Origin: Pinus tabuliformis
Lineage: Eukaryota > Streptophyta > Pinopsida > Pinales > Pinaceae
Assembly: GCA_031772625.1 (NCBI GenBank)
Contig: CM062813.1
Span: 692,116,420 to 692,180,419 of the forward strand
DNA length: 64,000 bases
Direction of reading: 5' to 3'
Under the pieces are notes generated by a model. That model did no database searches. It worked only from the letters and a program-made list of their open reading frames with translations, and was not told the DNA's origin. The position numbers and the translations under genes were made by a program. Shown here one piece after another: positions 10,531 to 21,028 of the stretch (positions are counted from its first letter, which is position 1; the number at the start of each line of letters is the position of its first letter).

Positions 10531-12074
10531 TTGATTTTTTAAAGACTTTCTCTCTTTCTTGGAGTTTGAGATGAGGAGCAGAGGTATAAGACTTGCCAAG
10601 GAGGATAGTATGACTATTGATGGAGCCATACTGACTGAAAATAGTCATGGTGACAAATTTTAGTGTAACAGCGACCAACGATGTAATTTTTTGAGTCCTT
10701 GAGTCTTGGCCACCGGAGTGGCACGCTCCAGTTGGCTCCGCAGTGGAAACGGAAAAGTTCATCGTGCAGTGCAAGAAGGAAGAGATAAAGCTTTGAATGG
10801 CGTAGCTAGTGTAAAAGTGCAAAGGACAGAAGTCACCTTCACTTGAACCAGAGACAGAAACAGAACAAGGTGGCGCTAACCCAATCACCCTCACTGAGGG
10901 GGATTTGCATGATATCAGTGAAATGGTGAGGGATGACACCATGGAGGCCATCCAACAATTTGAAGAACAGCAGCAACTGGTATCAGGGGCTCTTCGAACA
11001 GAGTTCCAGGTTCGCACTACATAGGCTAGCACAGTCTCCACTAGCCTCACGATCGGCACTTTGGCTGCCGAGGAGATGTTGCGCGCAAGGGTGACCAACA
11101 CGATAGTGCTACTAGATGGGGAACTTACTACAGAGAAGGAGGCCGACAGACCCATGGTGACCAGTTTGAAAGGGGTAGGGTTGAACATGGTTGCGCTCCC
11201 TCGGGAGATGCTCTACCTCTTATAGGATGGAGTCACTGCAGAACTTTGGGCTAGGAAGAATCACGCTCTACAGGTAATGAGTGAGCAACGCATCAACATT
11301 GAGCAGTTGAGCCTGCAGCGCAACGAGGTAGTGGAGCAGAAAAAACAGATAATACACATTGTGGAGGAAGCCTGTTGGATGGTCTCAGAGTTGGACATAC
11401 AGGCAGGAGAACTAGTGGAGGTGCACGTCCGTAAATTAGCTACAAGGGTGCGCGACGCAAGAGCAGAGATGGCCAGGGTTCAGCTGGAACTGAACCTGCA
11501 AATCGCAGAATTGCAGTTGAGGGCTCAGCCTTCAACTCCACCGGAGGTCAGAGAACAGCGTACCACCGCAGTCACAATAGCAATGGCAGCAGTTGACAAT
11601 GTAGTGGCATACTACATGCAGCTTTTCAAACAGTCATTCCAGGTCCTAACCACCCTACAGGAGGACCCAAATATAGAGCACCTAGAAATAGAGGTGCGCG
11701 AGCTACAATAGAGGTATGACAAGGTAAAAGGGACCGCACAGACGGTTGCCCTTACACAAAGGCTTGCATGGATGCAGCAGGAAAAAGCGCTCAAGGAACA
11801 GGTGGATGCCACTCGGCACAAAGAAGTGGTCTTAAAAGTGTGCCTATAGCCATGGATCGACGAGGCTTATACAATTACAACCTCCATTAAAGCAAAGCTC
11901 GTGCAACTGCACGAAACTCCGCAGAGGATTCAGGGCAGCAGTTCAGCAGCAGCAGTCACTGAACAATGCATGGAAGAAGTCCGGCAGGCGGCCACTCAGT
12001 GCACTGCCGAAGTTGCAGTGACTCAAATAGAGCTGGGAGATCTTCATGCTAAGATCTTTGCACCAACAGAGTGA
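10531..12074 (+). pseudogene. Coiled-coil 3' ORF of family A element, C-terminal part
   Basis: Translated with a few stops and shifts, this is the C-terminal ~500 residues of an element-encoded protein. It contains VLESWPPEWHAP, then NPITLTEGDLHDISEMVRD. A long open stretch follows (11277-11711, 144 codons from MSEQRINIEQLSLQRNE), rich in Glu, Gln, Leu and Val, with heptad-like spacing expected of a coiled coil. The end is LHAKIFAPTE followed by a stop at 12072-12074. The copy at 33325-36331 matches it throughout and ends the same way (LHAKIIAPIE). No enzymatic motif is visible and the function is unknown. The shared reading frame in two diverged copies shows it was once a selected protein. 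It ends 35 bp before the LTR. Confidence 0.75.
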
Positions 12075-12109
12075 CTCGAGGACAAGTCACGATGTTTGTG
12101 TTGGGGGAC

Positions 12110-12992
12110 TCTTGGGCGCAGGATCCCCCAAGGGCAGTTTTGGGGCTAAGAGCCCATATTTTGTCCAATTTTGTAATACAAATGTAAAGACTCCGCATTT
12201 TGTGGGCACAGAGCACGTAGATGTTAAAAAGTCATACCGTTGTCCGCCCTTATTTTGATAATGTAATGTCGGTTATAAGAAATGTACCCATGGTCCGCAG
12301 ACCATGGGATTGTATAAATAGATCTAGGCTTTATGTAGTTAGAGGCAGCAATTACGAATGAAGATATGATGTATGAGAGATAGCTCTGAAGTAGAAGTCT
12401 AAGTTTTGGGTTGTAGCATAGGTAGAGGGTCTGCAGCTGAGTGCGCAGGGTGAGTCAAGTCTATAATTATCTAGAATTATCAATAAAGAGAAGTATTCTA
12501 TCATTTCTGCATCTTTATTTCCTGTTTATGCATCTGTTACATTGGGTATGAATTTCACTTCTAATGCTTATATGATGCATGAATATATGTATATGTTTTG
12601 GTTAAGTGAATGCAAGTAAGAACATTTGTTTATAAAAAGCTAACTAAGATCTGTTAATAAGATAAGTAAGATACTTAGCCCAGTTTAGGAGATATCACAG
12701 TTCGTTGCCCTAACAGCGCGAAAGGACTTCAGCCCCTAGTTAGGGCTGTGCGAAACCAATTATAACATTTTGTGAAGGTACTAAAGGGTAGAGCAGAGGG
12801 ATAAGAAACCTACGCGAAGGCAGGTATACTTGGAATAAACTAATATTACAACCATCTCAAGGGTGTGGAAACTTAGTTCCAGCATCCCCCCATACTGCTT
12901 CGGGTGAGACATTAGTTCGGGCTCTACAGGCTGATGCCGAAAGGGCCAATAGTGTAGGGATTTGTTTGGCTAACTAACAGTGAACATAGGTT
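12110..12992 (+). repeat. 3' LTR of family A element, right end missing
   Basis: This aligns along its length with the LTRs at 26188-27073 and 36367-37253. Shared blocks include the start (TTGGGC, then a CCCCCAAGG-type run), GTTGTCCGCCCT, TAATGTAATGTCGG, a CCATGG palindrome beside TATAAATA, AATAAAGAGAA, and GATTTGTTTGGCTAACT near the end. The last ~20 bp, ending CCAACA in the other copies, are missing. Confidence 0.85.
12287..12320 (+). promoter_or_regulatory. LTR core promoter: palindrome plus TATA box
   Basis: Arms CCCATGGTC and GACCATGGG flank a 4-nt CGCA spacer (12287-12308). TATAAATA follows at 12313-12320. The same arrangement is found in both other LTRs of this family. Confidence 0.7.
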
Positions 12993-12997
12993 ACATC

Positions 12998-13383
12998 ATG
13001 GTTGTCCAAGGGGCTTTATATTTCAGTCTTCTCCTTGGTCGTGACTATGTTTATGCCATGGGGGTCCTTGTCTCTTCTCTTTTCCGTGTGGTTTGTTTTC
13101 CACATGATGGAAGAATGGTGACCATAGATCAATTATCGTTCTTTAGTCCCCTGGTGCCTCCTGTGCAGCCATTGTCCCCTATCGGTTCTAGCTCGCAAGC
13201 AGTGCCTTCCTTGCCATAGGTTAATTATGTGGCTACCCGTTCTGTCTCCGCCTCTGCTGATGATCATGCAGATGGCCTCGTACATCATGTACGGGGGGCT
13301 TTGGAACATGATCTGTCATTAGTGCCTCATGACATGTATTCCCTCCAAAGTGTGTTTCTTCCATCCCGTGATGACCTCTTATG
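12998..13383 (+). pseudogene. Protease C-terminal fragment of a Tat-like element
   Basis: The plus strand encodes LLLGRDYVYAMGVLVSSLF, RVVCFPHDGRMVTIDQLSFF and a variable tail. This matches the protease end in the minus-strand element at 3860-3980 (LLLGRSWTYAM, FRVIKFPHNGKIVTIDQLAYF). The active-site region is missing because the copy is truncated on its left. A stop at 13217-13219 and another near 13382 end the frame before the repeat region. It has no remaining enzyme function. Confidence 0.75.
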
Positions 13384-13418
13384 AACCATGTTCTCGTATG
13401 GCCCATGAGCAAGTGTCA

Positions 13419-13790
13419 CGAGGATAGTTTGTTCCTGTGTCAACCTCGTTAAAAAATGAAACAAGGATCCTGGAGCACAGTTCCTTGTCTTGTGTCAAGC
13501 TCATTAAAAAATGAAACAAGGAGTCTTGAGGAAAGTTCTTGATCTTATGTCAACCTCGTTAAAAAATGAAACAAGGGTTACGAGGATAGTTTGTTCCTGT
13601 GTAAACCTCGTTAAAAAATGAAACAAGGATCCTGGAGCACAGTTCCTTGTCTTGTGTCAAGCTCGTTAAAAAATGAAACAAGGAGTCTTGAGGAAAGTTC
13701 TTAATCTTATGTCAACCTCATTAAAAAATGAAACAAGGGTTATGAGGATAGTTCTTTTTCACTGTGTCAACCTCATTAAAAAAACTAAAC
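13419..13790 (+). repeat. 162-bp tandem repeat with ~54-bp subunits
   Basis: The marker GAGGATAGTT recurs at about 13420, 13582 and 13744, a 162-bp period. Inside each unit TTAAAAAATGAAACAAGG recurs every 52-55 bp. About 2.3 units are present. The region sits directly after the protease remnant and is probably the hypervariable 3' region of the element. Confidence 0.88.
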
Positions 13791-14329
13791 AACTCCCCTT
13801 TCCAAATCGAGTCTTTGATTAAGATCTCGTAAAATCCAAGTTGAATCTTTCCAAGATCTGGAATGTGAACCTTCATTCCATCCACCTCGTTGAATGCAAT
13901 GAAGCTTGGGGGCATGTACCTTGATTTGCGTCATTATGCTGGGGGCATGCGAACTTATAACAAGCATAGTTTTTCATTTCAAGCTTGTGTAAACATGAAA
14001 CTGAATCCAAGCAGAGTTATCCATGGTTCAAGCTTGTGTAAAAATGAACCCATACCTGATTTACACCTCGTGATTGTCGTTTTTATCCGGTAAATTTTTT
14101 CTAGATGAGCCTTGGTTGTTTCATTCCATCGCCACCATCTCTTTGGCTGATCATATGCTTTCACTTGATTGTTTATCCTTTCCTGAGGAACCGCAGCGAT
14201 GAGTGGTTTTATTAGCCAGCCTCTTGACCATTACATGTTTTGAGCAGTTCCACCATTGTCGGAACCAGTTGCTACCCTTTATACCACTCGTTCCTCTAGG
14301 ACGAGTCACCTTTAAGCCCTTTTATAAAC

Positions 14330-14560
14330 TCGTAAAAGATGAAAATATTGCCGAGTATTTTTCCCTTTTTGACTTGTTAAAGAGAATAAAAATGGAGGTC
14401 TGCTTTCAGCTCTTTTTCGACAGTTTAAAGATGAAAAGATTGCCGAGTATTTTTCCTTTTTTGACTCGTTAAAGAGAATAAAAATGGCGGTCTTCTTTAA
14501 GCTCTTTTCCGACCGTATAAACATGAAAAGATTGCTGAGCTTTTATCGTTTCAGGCTCAT
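14330..14560 (+). repeat. 92-bp tandem repeat
   Basis: TTGCCGAGTATTTTTCC-type sequence starts at 14348, 14440 and (as TTGCTGAG) 14532, a 92-bp period with a TAAAGAGAATAAAAATGG linker. A related pair with ACTTTTTCGGG follows at about 14598 and 14682. Confidence 0.85.
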
Positions 14561-14564
14561 TATT

Positions 14565-16014
14565 GGTTACGAAACGACGTGGTTTCGATCGCTTTTATAC
14601 TTTTTCGGGTCGAGGTCACTAATCATGAAAAGTACTCCTTGATCGTAATGGTCAAGCGGTTCTTTCGAGTATCATTTTATACTTTTTCGGGCTTGAGAGA
14701 CACAAATCTACGAAAAAGTACCCCCCTGGAGTTTTCTTTTCTGTGTCTTTTTCAAACTCTCTAAACATGAAAAAGACTCCGAGTTTTACCTATGTCGGAC
14801 TCGTTAAACCCTGACAACATTGGACTCGTCACCATGACGAGACTCGAGCTTCTCCTCCCTAGGGCTTGTTAAACTATTACTAGGTTGGATTCGACCAACG
14901 GTCAAACTTATATTACAAGCATATGTTATCCCCTTCAAGCTTGTTTTCAAAAAATAATTGGGGTACTCGCCAGCAATGGTGGGGGAAAATTTGGAAATCA
15001 TCATTGGCAGCCAGTCACTCTTAAACATCGACACTTTTTCTTCTTGTCAGGTTGGGACATCCATACATCGTCATTTGGCCTTCGCGGGTTTGGGTTGCCA
15101 TTTAGCCTCATTCCATCCGATTCACGTTGTCTCCATCGAGCCTCTGATCCCTTGGTTCCTGAATGTTGCCACCCTTCAGAGTCGTGTCACCGACATGTTC
15201 AAGAGTATAATCCTTATGTAGTTTACATCCTTTCCTCCTCCTCTAATACTCTGTTTTTCCATCTATCGCTTGTTCCTTATCTCGAGTCGTTGATGGGGGG
15301 AACATTATGGCCCTCTTGCGACAGGTCGTCTCCTGTCGACATCAGCTCATTATCCAGGAGATTGATCTAGAGATCCCCTTTGGTACCTTAGAGCTTGCAT
15401 GCCTCAATGGCAAGTTCTTCGCACCTGACAGTCGACTTTCATCATTGGTCGTCGATTGGGTGATTCCACGAGTGTTCGACTTCAGCTCCTTCTTCACACT
15501 TCGTGGATTGTGCTAGACAGTACCTTGAGAACCATTAGCATTATTGGTGGTTTCTCTCGCACTTGTCAGCGGTTTCCCTCATTGGCCGGTAATCAAGCGA
15601 TGTTCTATCATGCTCGACCTCAACACATCTATTCGCATGTTAGAATTTGTACTACGATCGGTTGGGTTCAAGACCCCGAACTCAGATTACACATGTTTGG
15701 GCTGCGTGGATTGGTTCATGATTACATGACTCATTGATGGATGGCTACGACCATACCAGAGTCTTCATGGATGGCTGTGACCATACCTTTATCACTATCA
15801 TGGTCTTATTAGCTGGGTGGCTGCATCCGTACCACAGACCTAGTTCGTATGTCTTTTGGATGGCTGCACCCATGCTTAGACTACATGTACTTCATTATCA
15901 GGGATATCAGTTGTACTTCCGTGCAGGTTCTTCTAGATGGTGCTCCAGCGCAGTCAGTTTCGTAAAGCATTTCACCCCTCCCACTCTCTCAGGCTTCATA
16001 CTTTATGGGGCATC
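14565..16014. other. Non-coding 3' region of the Tat-like derivative
   Basis: No supported coding sequence is seen. Around 15735-15880 a short motif (ATGGATGGCT(A/G)(C/T)GACCATACC and diverged forms) repeats about four times. The sequence runs into the candidate LTR at 16015. Confidence 0.4.
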
Positions 16015-17165
16015 TGTTACACAGTAATTTGTCACTGCCTTCACCCCAGTCCTTCTACTGTGCCATGTGTCCAAGTCAAACATGCTCATACTGAACAAAT
16101 GCTCTCTGATGTTTCCAAATGACCCACTTTTCCTAAGTTATCTGCCTCATCGCGACTATGGACTTAATATACACGCTGAACGATGCTCATAAACAGTCCA
16201 ACCGCGCTTTCAGCACGGAAGTACATCTGATTCTCGTGATGGTCTGATTTCATGCTCCAGTGTGAGGTTACTTATTATCTTTAGCGATGATCTGACTAGC
16301 TACATTGCTCACTAGCGATGTCAGCGCTAAATCTCAGTTATGCACCCGCGATGATCCAGATTGGGCGAATTTGTTCCAACAGTCGGCCTTCTGGATGACT
16401 CCAGACCTGGTTGTTGGCATAGTTTGTGTCGCCTTCCCTCCTCTGGTATCGTAGTTCCGTCATTTGTGCTACCTTCCTTGGGGATAAGCTCTCTTCCACC
16501 TTTTATGGAGACTCCTCCTATTTAAACTCTCACCATTGCTATGCTCTGGTAGTTGCATAGTTGGCTAGTTGGTAAATTCTTGGATTGAGTTGTGATGTTT
16601 GTGAGTTTGCTAGATAGCTGGTGTGAGTGTGACAAGTGTGGGATTGTTGATAGCTTGTGGAAGGTTGTGAAGTGCCCTTAACATTGTGTAAAACTTATGG
16701 GTGAGAGAGAATCTTGTATGTTGGGAGATCCATCTTCAAAGAGTGAATGCTTGAGAACATGCTAGCTGGATTCCTCTGAGAAGGCTTGCAACGTCAAGAC
16801 TTTGTTTGTAAGCTTGCTCTTATTTCATTATTAATACAATCAATGATGTTTTCCTATGTTTTGTATGTAATTTACTTGATAGCTCATGACTTCTTGACTT
16901 TGTGAGTAAATAGGTCATTGTTGTTTTCCGGTTACGTGCTTTGTTGTATTTCCTTTGCATTGTTTCAAGTTGATCACTTGTTAAGGAGGATGAAGCGGAA
17001 GCTGGAGCAGCGCAACAGAACTCCATCGACCACCGGTTGAGGTAGGCCTCCAACTATGACTGTTTAAGGAAAGCTATTGTTGATCTGTCCTTGTTTGTGA
17101 CTAGACCCACTCTAGGGCTAGAGGGGTTGCCTCTGTCCATAGAGGGAACACTTTCCTGCATCACA
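16015..17165 (+). repeat. Candidate 3' LTR (single copy)
   Basis: It starts TGTTACACAG and ends GCATCACA, consistent with TG...CA LTR ends. A TATTTAAA promoter-like box lies near 16519. An AATACAATCAATG run near 16832 could serve polyadenylation. It follows a Tat-type 3' region as expected. No partner LTR exists in the window, so the exact ends are inferred. Confidence 0.5.
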
Positions 17166-18600
17166 CCCCCTCAATCCAACATGCAACAATGCTTAATAAA
17201 TTAATGGAAACGTTGGAACTAAAATAAATCACTCAACACATACATAAATTTTCAAATATGAGATCACACAAGCAAGAAATGCATTTGCAAAAGATTCGTC
17301 ACACCTCCGAACTCAAGCATAAATAAATCACTCATGCGCAAAATAATATCACTACATCTAAACACACTAAGATAATATTGGGGAGAACGAGCTAGTTTGG
17401 CTAGGCCCTAACTAACCATCTCGTTTAACTTTAAGGAAAACTCTTAGCTTATGCTAATGAAATTAATAATACAGAAAATAAACATAAGAGACGCATGAAC
17501 CTGGCATTAAATTAAATTTCATTTGTTTACAACATCTGTAGTAGTCCAACCTTCAATTGATCAGAGGGAATGGAGTAGAACTCACAATGCTCAAGTCAGC
17601 AGCATCAAGGTACAAAGAAATGGCTTTCTAGCTAGGCTTGGGGCCATAGCTCCGTTTTTATAATATTTTTACATTACAAGTTTGGCTTTAAACAAGCCAT
17701 TCTTTTGCAAATAGTATGGAGATTAAATCCCAACGATATGTCATGGATGGTAAATCTAGTTCAGCCATGATATAATTGAAGAAACACAAATCTTGTACGA
17801 ATTTTGCAAATCTGGGCATATTTTGAAATTCAGGAAAAAAACAGTCGTTTTCATAAAATTGCCTCAAAGAACCTCGTGTAATTCTTAGACCAATGTGAAT
17901 TTGGGAAAGATGTTTGGAGGCAACTTAAATTTTCATGTTTTCAACAATAAGCTCTCCTTAATTTTTATGATTCATCTACGTTGCCTCGAAAATTATGCAC
18001 GAAGTTGACTATTTAGTTATCTTTGCAAATCTGGGTCAGATCCTAAAATTCTAGAAAAACTGTCTTTTTTTTTATAAAACTGCCTCAAAGACCCTCATGG
18101 AACTTATAAACCGATGAGAATCTTGAGAAATGGTCTCGATTCTACATAATTTTTTATACTGGTAAAAAACCCATTCGCTCGGATTTTCAAGATTCACCTC
18201 CAAATGCATGCAAATCGAGGTCAAACTTGGCAGTGTAAAAATTGTGCGAATTTTGAGTAGATTTTTTTATTTTCTTCTAGAGACCCACATGTGTGACCTG
18301 GGTGTAATCAAACTCATGGGAAGGTGTTATAACATCATTTTGGACAATAACCTTCCTCGATTTTCCCCGGAAGTGTGTCGAGATGTCGAAGTCCAAATTG
18401 GTTGCTCTCTATTTGATCCAAAATGGATCTTGTATAGACTCTAAGTCTAAAAATATTCCTCACAGAGGAAAATGAAAGTCAAAGGATACTCTTGGGAATA
18501 GTCTCATTGCATAGATCTCTTCATTTTGAATCTATCACAACTTTAATGGGCGAAAATGGACTTCGGATGAAGTTATTGTAAAAAGAAATTTGCCATTATC
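17166..18600. other. Non-coding, LTR-like minus-strand promoter and diverged duplication
   Basis: A minus-strand TATAAAAA at 17655-17662 is followed (minus sense) by an AT-rich end and by the TGTAGTAGTCCA stretch shared with 9785. This hints at a second, diverged LTR of the family at 9600-10520. Further right, segments at about 17803-17910 and 18022-18130 share TTTGCAAATCTGGG and GCCTCAAAGA(A/C)CCTC, a diverged ~217-bp direct duplication. No coding sequence is supported. Confidence 0.4.
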
Positions 18601-18699
18601 CTTTGAAAAGGACTGGCATTTTCTTATTAAATGGGACTTGGGAGAAATATGTGTTCCTTAAGGAAATCACATCGGAAAAATCCAAAGGAGGACTTAAAA

Positions 18700-19060
18700 C
18701 AAGGGCGGAAGGACTCCTTGATAGCGATCTCTGATATATCGCATCGGAGGAAGGCCTCCATGCGATATCAGAACCCTGGGCAGAGCAACTTACGATTGCG
18801 ATGATCGAATCGGCAGATCGGCATCGGCGATATATATCAGATCGACGCAGTCCAATGGAAAGTGGTATAGAACCCCAAGCCATTATGATTTCGATATGCG
18901 ATATGCTGGTATCGGTGATCGACGATCGACAATTGGGATCGCAACCCTACAAAGAGTCGTCCACATATGCGATGAGCGATGATGCAATCACATCTGGACC
19001 GTTGGATCGCGAGCTCGATCTGATGGTGGAGATTTAATGGGGAATATCGCATCGCTATTG
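18700..19060. repeat. GATC/CGAT-rich tract with many small palindromes
   Basis: The stretch is dense in CGATATCG-like, GATCG and TGCGAT motifs on both strands. It has no protein coding signal. Its composition differs from the flanking AT-rich DNA. It may be a terminal region of an unrecognised DNA transposon. Confidence 0.5.
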
Positions 19061-19284
19061 TGTTAAGTCCATGGATTAGACCTCCCACCTGTGCGATTAC
19101 GATTTGCAATGACAGGATGGACTGGAGAGGGATATAGATGTGATTGAAGGCCATTTGAAGTTTGGACTTAAGGTCCATGATGCGTTTTGCCTGTGTATTC
19201 TGTTATTTGGCTATTTTCAGGATTTCTACACAGGAAGGCCAAACAATCAGGTTTCCCATGCTCGTCGATTCCTTTGTAACTGTC

Positions 19285-19616
19285 TATTATGAAACCAGCT
19301 CAAGAAAAGATAGAAAAGATAGATCAACGCCTTAGAATTCAGCCTCTTCGAGGGGGAAACCTCCTTTACATTACATAAATGAACAATTCTTGATGATTCA
19401 AATGACAAAACCTCCTTTCTATATATAGGAGTCTAAGGAGTCACAATATAATCCAGCCGACCTAACAATAATAATATAAAGCCACAAAAATAACAATAGA
19501 GGGATTCTATGGGGCACAGTAATAACAATATGGGGGCAATAGGGGCACAACAATATTAATAAAGGGTATAACTACAATAGTAATGGGGTAATCACTAGTA
19601 TTATAGGGACCCAACA
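19285..19616 (-). repeat. 3' LTR of the chromovirus
   Basis: This 332-bp repeat is nearly identical to 24851-25183. On the minus strand it starts TGTTGGGTCCC. It ends in ...ATAATA, where the other LTR ends ...ATAACA. A minus-strand TATATATAG promoter-like box lies at about 19420-19428. Confidence 0.95.
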
Positions 19617-19636
19617 TGCCCCTCTCCTTCAAAAAA
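19617..19636 (-). promoter_or_regulatory. Polypurine tract
   Basis: The minus strand reads GAAGGAGAGGGGCA directly before the 3' LTR start, the expected plus-strand DNA primer site. Confidence 0.85.
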
Positions 19637-19645
19637 GTGTTGTCC

Positions 19646-21028
19646 TCAACGCTTGAGTAGTTCTGGATACTTCTGCATAAAATTCTCATCCTCCCATGTG
19701 GAATCTTCAGCGGATAAGTTCTTCCACTTGATAAGATACTCTGAAATTGATCGATTTCGTAGCTGTCGAGTTCTTGTTTCTGTGACTGCTTCCGGTTCCA
19801 ATATAATTTTTCCTTCCTCGTCAAGTTCTGGCAATATTGTTTGAACTGGGAGCTTGTCGCCTATAACCTTCTTTAAACATGAAACATGGAAAACTGGGTG
19901 CAATCGAGAAGCTGCAGGAAGCTCCAATTTGTATGCCATAGTACCAATCTTTTGCAACACCTTGTACGGACCATAATACTTTGGTGATAATTTATTATCC
20001 TTCTTAGCTTGCTTGAGGGACATTTGCTTATATGGTTGTAGCCGTAGGAATACCCAATCACCTACATCAAAACTTCTTTCACTGCGATGTTGATCTGCCT
20101 GTTGTTTCATTCTATTCTGTGCCAACACGAGGTTATCCTTTAAGAGTTGGAGGACTTGTTGTTGATGTTCGATGTGATGTTCCACTGCCTGAACCTTAGA
20201 ATTTTCTCTTAAATATGATGTGATGGATGGTGGTTGATACCCATAAAGTGCCATAAATGGGGTCATTTTTGTTGTTGTATGGAAGGAAGTGTTATACCAC
20301 CATTCAGCCAGAGGCAACCATTTGACCCATTGTGTCTGTTTATCAGATACAAAGCAACGAAGATATCCTTCCAAACATTTGTTTACTATCTCAGTTTTCC
20401 CATCAGATTGAGGATGATAAGATGAGCTATGAGCTAACTGAGTACCAAGACAAGAAAATAATTTTGTCCAAAAATTTCCAGTGAAAATGGGATCTCTGTC
20501 ACTTACAATAATCTTTGGGTTTCCATGTAGCTTTTGAATTGTTTCCATAAATGCAGTAGAAACTGTACTGGCTTTAAATGGATGTGATAATGCACAAAAG
20601 TGTGCATACTTGGTAAGTCTGTCAACTACCACCATGATGACACTCTTTCCCTCAGACTTGGGTAAACCTGTGATAAAATCCATTGAAACCTCCTCCCAAC
20701 GTTGGCTTGGAATGGATAAAGGTTGTAATAGACCTGGTGTCTTAATTGTTTCAACTTTATTTTGTTGGCAAACCAAACATTCCGCCACAAACTTTTGAAT
20801 ATCTGATTTAAGGCCATCCCAAAAAAATTCCTTCTTAACCCTGTGGTAAGTTTTTAAAAATCCTGAGTGCCCTCCTAAGGGAGAAGTGTGCAATTCCATA
20901 AGAATCTTTTGTTTTAGCTGGGAATTCTTACAGAGGTATAAGCGATCTTTGTACCATAACGAATCATTTTTCCAGCTAAATGTATCAGACGTACTGGAAT
21001 CTTGTTGTACTTTCGAATAAGTGCCCAC
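19646..21028 (-). pseudogene. Integrase with C-terminal chromodomain
   Basis: The 460-codon frame holds the HHCC zinc domain (HTSPLGGHSGF...CLVCQQNK, about residues 47-91). The DDE core follows: Asp in VSMDFITGL, Asp in IIVSDRDPIF, Glu in SDGKTEIVNK. A GPY module (YYGPYKVLQKIG) comes next. The last ~60 residues form a chromodomain with YLIKWKNLSAEDSTWED. Chromodomains steer integration toward particular chromatin marks. The annotated start is not the true start: integrase should follow RNase H without a break. A one-base loss in an A-run near 21010-21013 puts the two in different frames, with an overlap of ~115 bp. Otherwise the domain is complete and free of stops. Confidence 0.9.

Larger units (their letters stand above)
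10521..12992 (+). mobile_element. Truncated 3' end of a family A LTR retrotransposon
   Basis: This block holds the end of a coiled-coil 3' ORF and most of an LTR. Both are homologous to the complete-length element at 26188-37253. The copy is truncated on the left at about 10520, in the middle of the 3' ORF. On the right it ends at about 12992, roughly 20 bp before the expected LTR end, where protease-like sequence of another element begins. No target duplication is seen. It is a rearranged fragment of an older insertion. Confidence 0.8.
12993..17165 (+). mobile_element. Pol-less Tat-like Ty3/Gypsy derivative
   Basis: The order on the plus strand is: a protease C-terminal fragment, two families of tandem repeats, about 1.4 kb of non-coding sequence, then a candidate LTR. 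RT, RNase H and integrase are absent. Tat elements are known for a long, hypervariable, repeat-bearing 3' region between pol and the LTR, which fits. The left end is broken against the LTR fragment at 12992. The assignment to Tat rests on similarity of the protease fragment to the element at 1-8371. Confidence 0.65.

Noticed and set aside
10526..11188. Minus-strand open frame of 220 codons opposite the coiled-coil ORF
   Set aside because: It is the antisense of homologous plus-strand coding sequence and shows no domain. The similar minus frame at 34620-35294 has the same cause.
13419..13790. Possible CRISPR-like array (regular repeats)
   Set aside because: Units are nested 52-55-bp tandem repeats without unique spacers, in a plant retroelement.
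14885..16122. Several overlapping plus-strand frames of 60-160 codons
   Set aside because: They overlap each other in different frames, show no domains, and lie in the repeat-rich 3' region of the Tat-like derivative.
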